NCBI RefSeq assembly: GCF_018130145.1
Contig: NZ_JAFCMB010000011.1
Span: 62,001 to 126,000, forward strand
DNA length: 64,000 nucleotides
From: Bradyrhizobium sp. AUGA SZCCT0176
GTDB taxonomy: Bacteria > Pseudomonadota > Alphaproteobacteria > Rhizobiales > Xanthobacteraceae
Direction: 5' to 3'
The notes beneath the pieces are model-generated. The model was given only the letters and a program-made list of their open reading frames with translations, was not told where the DNA came from and searched no databases. A program made the position numbers and the translations under genes. Numbering within the stretch: position 1 is the first letter of the stretch; each line of letters begins with the position of its first letter. Positions 63,146 through 64,000 of the stretch are shown in pieces.

Positions 63146-63449
63146 GGGTGATCCTCCCTCAGCGGTCCAGTGAGCCGGCGCTTCAAAACCCGGCTTCGAT
63201 CATTTGTATTTCTATAATGACATATGTGTCGCTTTGATGAAAGGGGGCCGGGTGCAGGGATTTTATTGCGGGGGAGCACTCGCGCTCGAGCCCGGATGGT
63301 CAGTGTATGGTGGTGTATGGCGCAATCGACCGGGAGCGCGGCGGCGCATTGGCCTTGAAAACCCCCACTATATCGCAGGAGTGGCGAGCAACTTGCTCAA
63401 TCAGCCAAAGGATGGGCTGATGATCAGAGGCGTCGGTCTAGCTCGTGAG
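63146..63449. other. Intergenic region upstream of ugpB
   Basis: About 300 bp between the leftward ugpB operon and the 3' end of the leftward reductase gene. It contains an A/T-rich promoter-like stretch at about 63200-63225 and the palindrome at 63219-63230. No gene is seen in the remainder. Confidence 0.5.
63219..63230. promoter_or_regulatory. Candidate operator of the ugp-phosphatase operon
   Basis: GACA-TATG-TGTC is an inverted repeat about 75 bp before the ugpB start, beside a TATAGA-like -10 on the minus strand. It could bind the SorC-type regulator encoded at the end of the operon. I could not match it to the two-repeat Pho box, so phosphate control is not supported by sequence. Confidence 0.4.
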
Positions 63450-64000
63450 TCATGCGTCGATGACGAGATCGGAAAGTGGAACGGCCTGACATGTCAGGCA
63501 ATGCCCCTCATCCAACTCCGAACAATCGACGAGATGGCGAACCTCGCCGGCCTTTACCGGCACGGCGCAGCTCTCGCATTGGCCGACACGGCAGCCACTT
63601 GGAAGCGCAATGCCCGCGCTTTCGGCCACCGCGAGAATGCTGGCCAGCGGCGCCTGCGGCGACCAGTTCAATGTGCGTCCAGAGCGGGCAAAATGAATTT
63701 GGCGCGACATGAGGCCATCGAGCGCAGGCGGCGGGGGCGAGCGGAAGCGCTCCTTGAAAATCTCGAAGACCGGCACGCCGCGCGCCTGCAGGCCTGCGGC
63801 GACCTCTTCCATCATCGCATCGGATGCGCACATGTAGATGCGCGCGCGCTTGCGCAGCAATTCCGCGTCGATATCCGACACGGTGAACCGGCCGAGCCGA
63901 TCAAAACGGTCGCCGCTCTGTGGGCGGGTCAGATGCGTGACCAGCGTGAGATTCGGCAGCCGCTGCCGCAGCGCTTCAAGCCGATGATGGAACGGGCGGC
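63450..64000 (-). CDS. Flavoprotein reductase with C-terminal plant-type 2Fe-2S domain (C-terminal part, runs off the window)
   Basis: The frame stays open to the window edge, so the start is outside; the visible 183 residues are the C-terminus. The NAD-binding half of a ferredoxin-reductase fold is visible ('RARIYMCASDAMMEEVAAGL', a C-G/A-S-x-x-M motif, and 'FHHRLEALRQRLPNLTLVTH'). The ferredoxin domain then has cysteines in GCRVGQCESC (CX4CX2C) and the fourth in 'HCLTCQAVP'. This is the arrangement of phthalate-dioxygenase-reductase-like or Hmp-like oxygenase reductases. It delivers electrons from NAD(P)H to an oxygenase or similar enzyme encoded elsewhere. Confidence 0.88.
   Translation of the reverse strand, partial: RPFHHRLEALRQRLPNLTLVTHLTRPQSGDRFDRLGRFTVSDIDAELLRKRARIYMCASDAMMEEVAAGLQARGVPVFEIFKERFRSPPPPALDGLMSRQIHFARSGRTLNWSPQAPLASILAVAESAGIALPSGCRVGQCESCAVPVKAGEVRHLVDCSELDEGHCLTCQAVPLSDLVIDA

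Noticed and set aside
63180..63240. Pho box upstream of ugpB
   Set aside because: A ugp operon with phoD invites this, but I could not find the two 7-bp CTGTCAT-like direct repeats at 11-bp spacing; only a GACA/TGTC palindrome is present.

Overview
The window looks like a chromosomal segment of a high-GC alphaproteobacterium of the Bradyrhizobium/Nitrobacteraceae group. I infer this from the protein flavour (LipA, the HlyC-like protein, the CoA-enzyme set), from GC-driven antisense open frames everywhere, and from dispersed palindromic repeats of a type I remember from Bradyrhizobium genomes. No rRNA, tRNA, CRISPR array, phage gene or intact transposase was recognised.

Region 1 (1-2.9 kb): the 5' part of aceE (pyruvate dehydrogenase E1, reading out of the window) faces lipA (lipoyl synthase), so a lipoate-dependent enzyme and the lipoate maker are divergently arranged. 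Behind lipA is a chimera of two dead genes: a cysD 5' fragment joined to a phosphotransferase 3' fragment.

Region 2 (3.2-14.3 kb): a catabolic locus with two divergent operons around a LacI-family regulator. Leftward: two DHDPS-family lyases, an unlisted 57-residue protein, and the permease and ATPase of a polar-amino-acid-type ABC transporter. Rightward: the LacI regulator, a tautomerase, an acyl-CoA dehydrogenase, a CoA-transferase, a MaoC-type hydratase, the periplasmic binding protein of the transporter, and a hydantoinase/dihydropyrimidinase-like amidohydrolase. Two 14-bp operators matching the LacI-family consensus sit in mirror image in the divergent promoter. Together this looks like uptake and CoA-dependent breakdown of a nitrogen-containing, perhaps cyclic-amide, compound that I cannot name.

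Region 3 (14.4-54.8 kb): an RTX/type I secretion locus dominated by one uninterrupted 32,241-bp gene encoding a 10,746-residue protein. Its N-terminus resembles a PIN nuclease domain, followed by glycine-rich hydrophobic segments, EF-hand-like blocks near both ends, a very long RTX calcium-repeat array with an inserted L-type lectin-like domain and a DUF642-like domain, then cadherin-like and Ig-like (He_PIG) arrays. Upstream in the same direction are a 246-residue unknown protein and a HlyC-like acyltransferase in which the catalytic His aligns with Tyr. About 3 kb further upstream lie the HlyB-type exporter ATPase and HlyD-type adaptor. Between the two blocks are a secreted unknown protein flanked by a duplicated palindromic repeat, a small membrane protein, and decayed repeat DNA.

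Region 4 (54.8-55.8 kb): a graveyard of gene fragments (AraC, two polysaccharide deacetylases, a short-chain dehydrogenase).

Region 5 (55.7-63.2 kb): a tightly overlapping leftward operon, ugpB-ugpA-ugpE-glycerophosphodiesterase-PhoD phosphatase-IMPase-like phosphatase-SorC regulator. It would import and dephosphorylate glycerophosphodiesters or phosphorylated polyols; it has no ATPase gene. The window ends inside a 2Fe-2S flavoprotein reductase gene.
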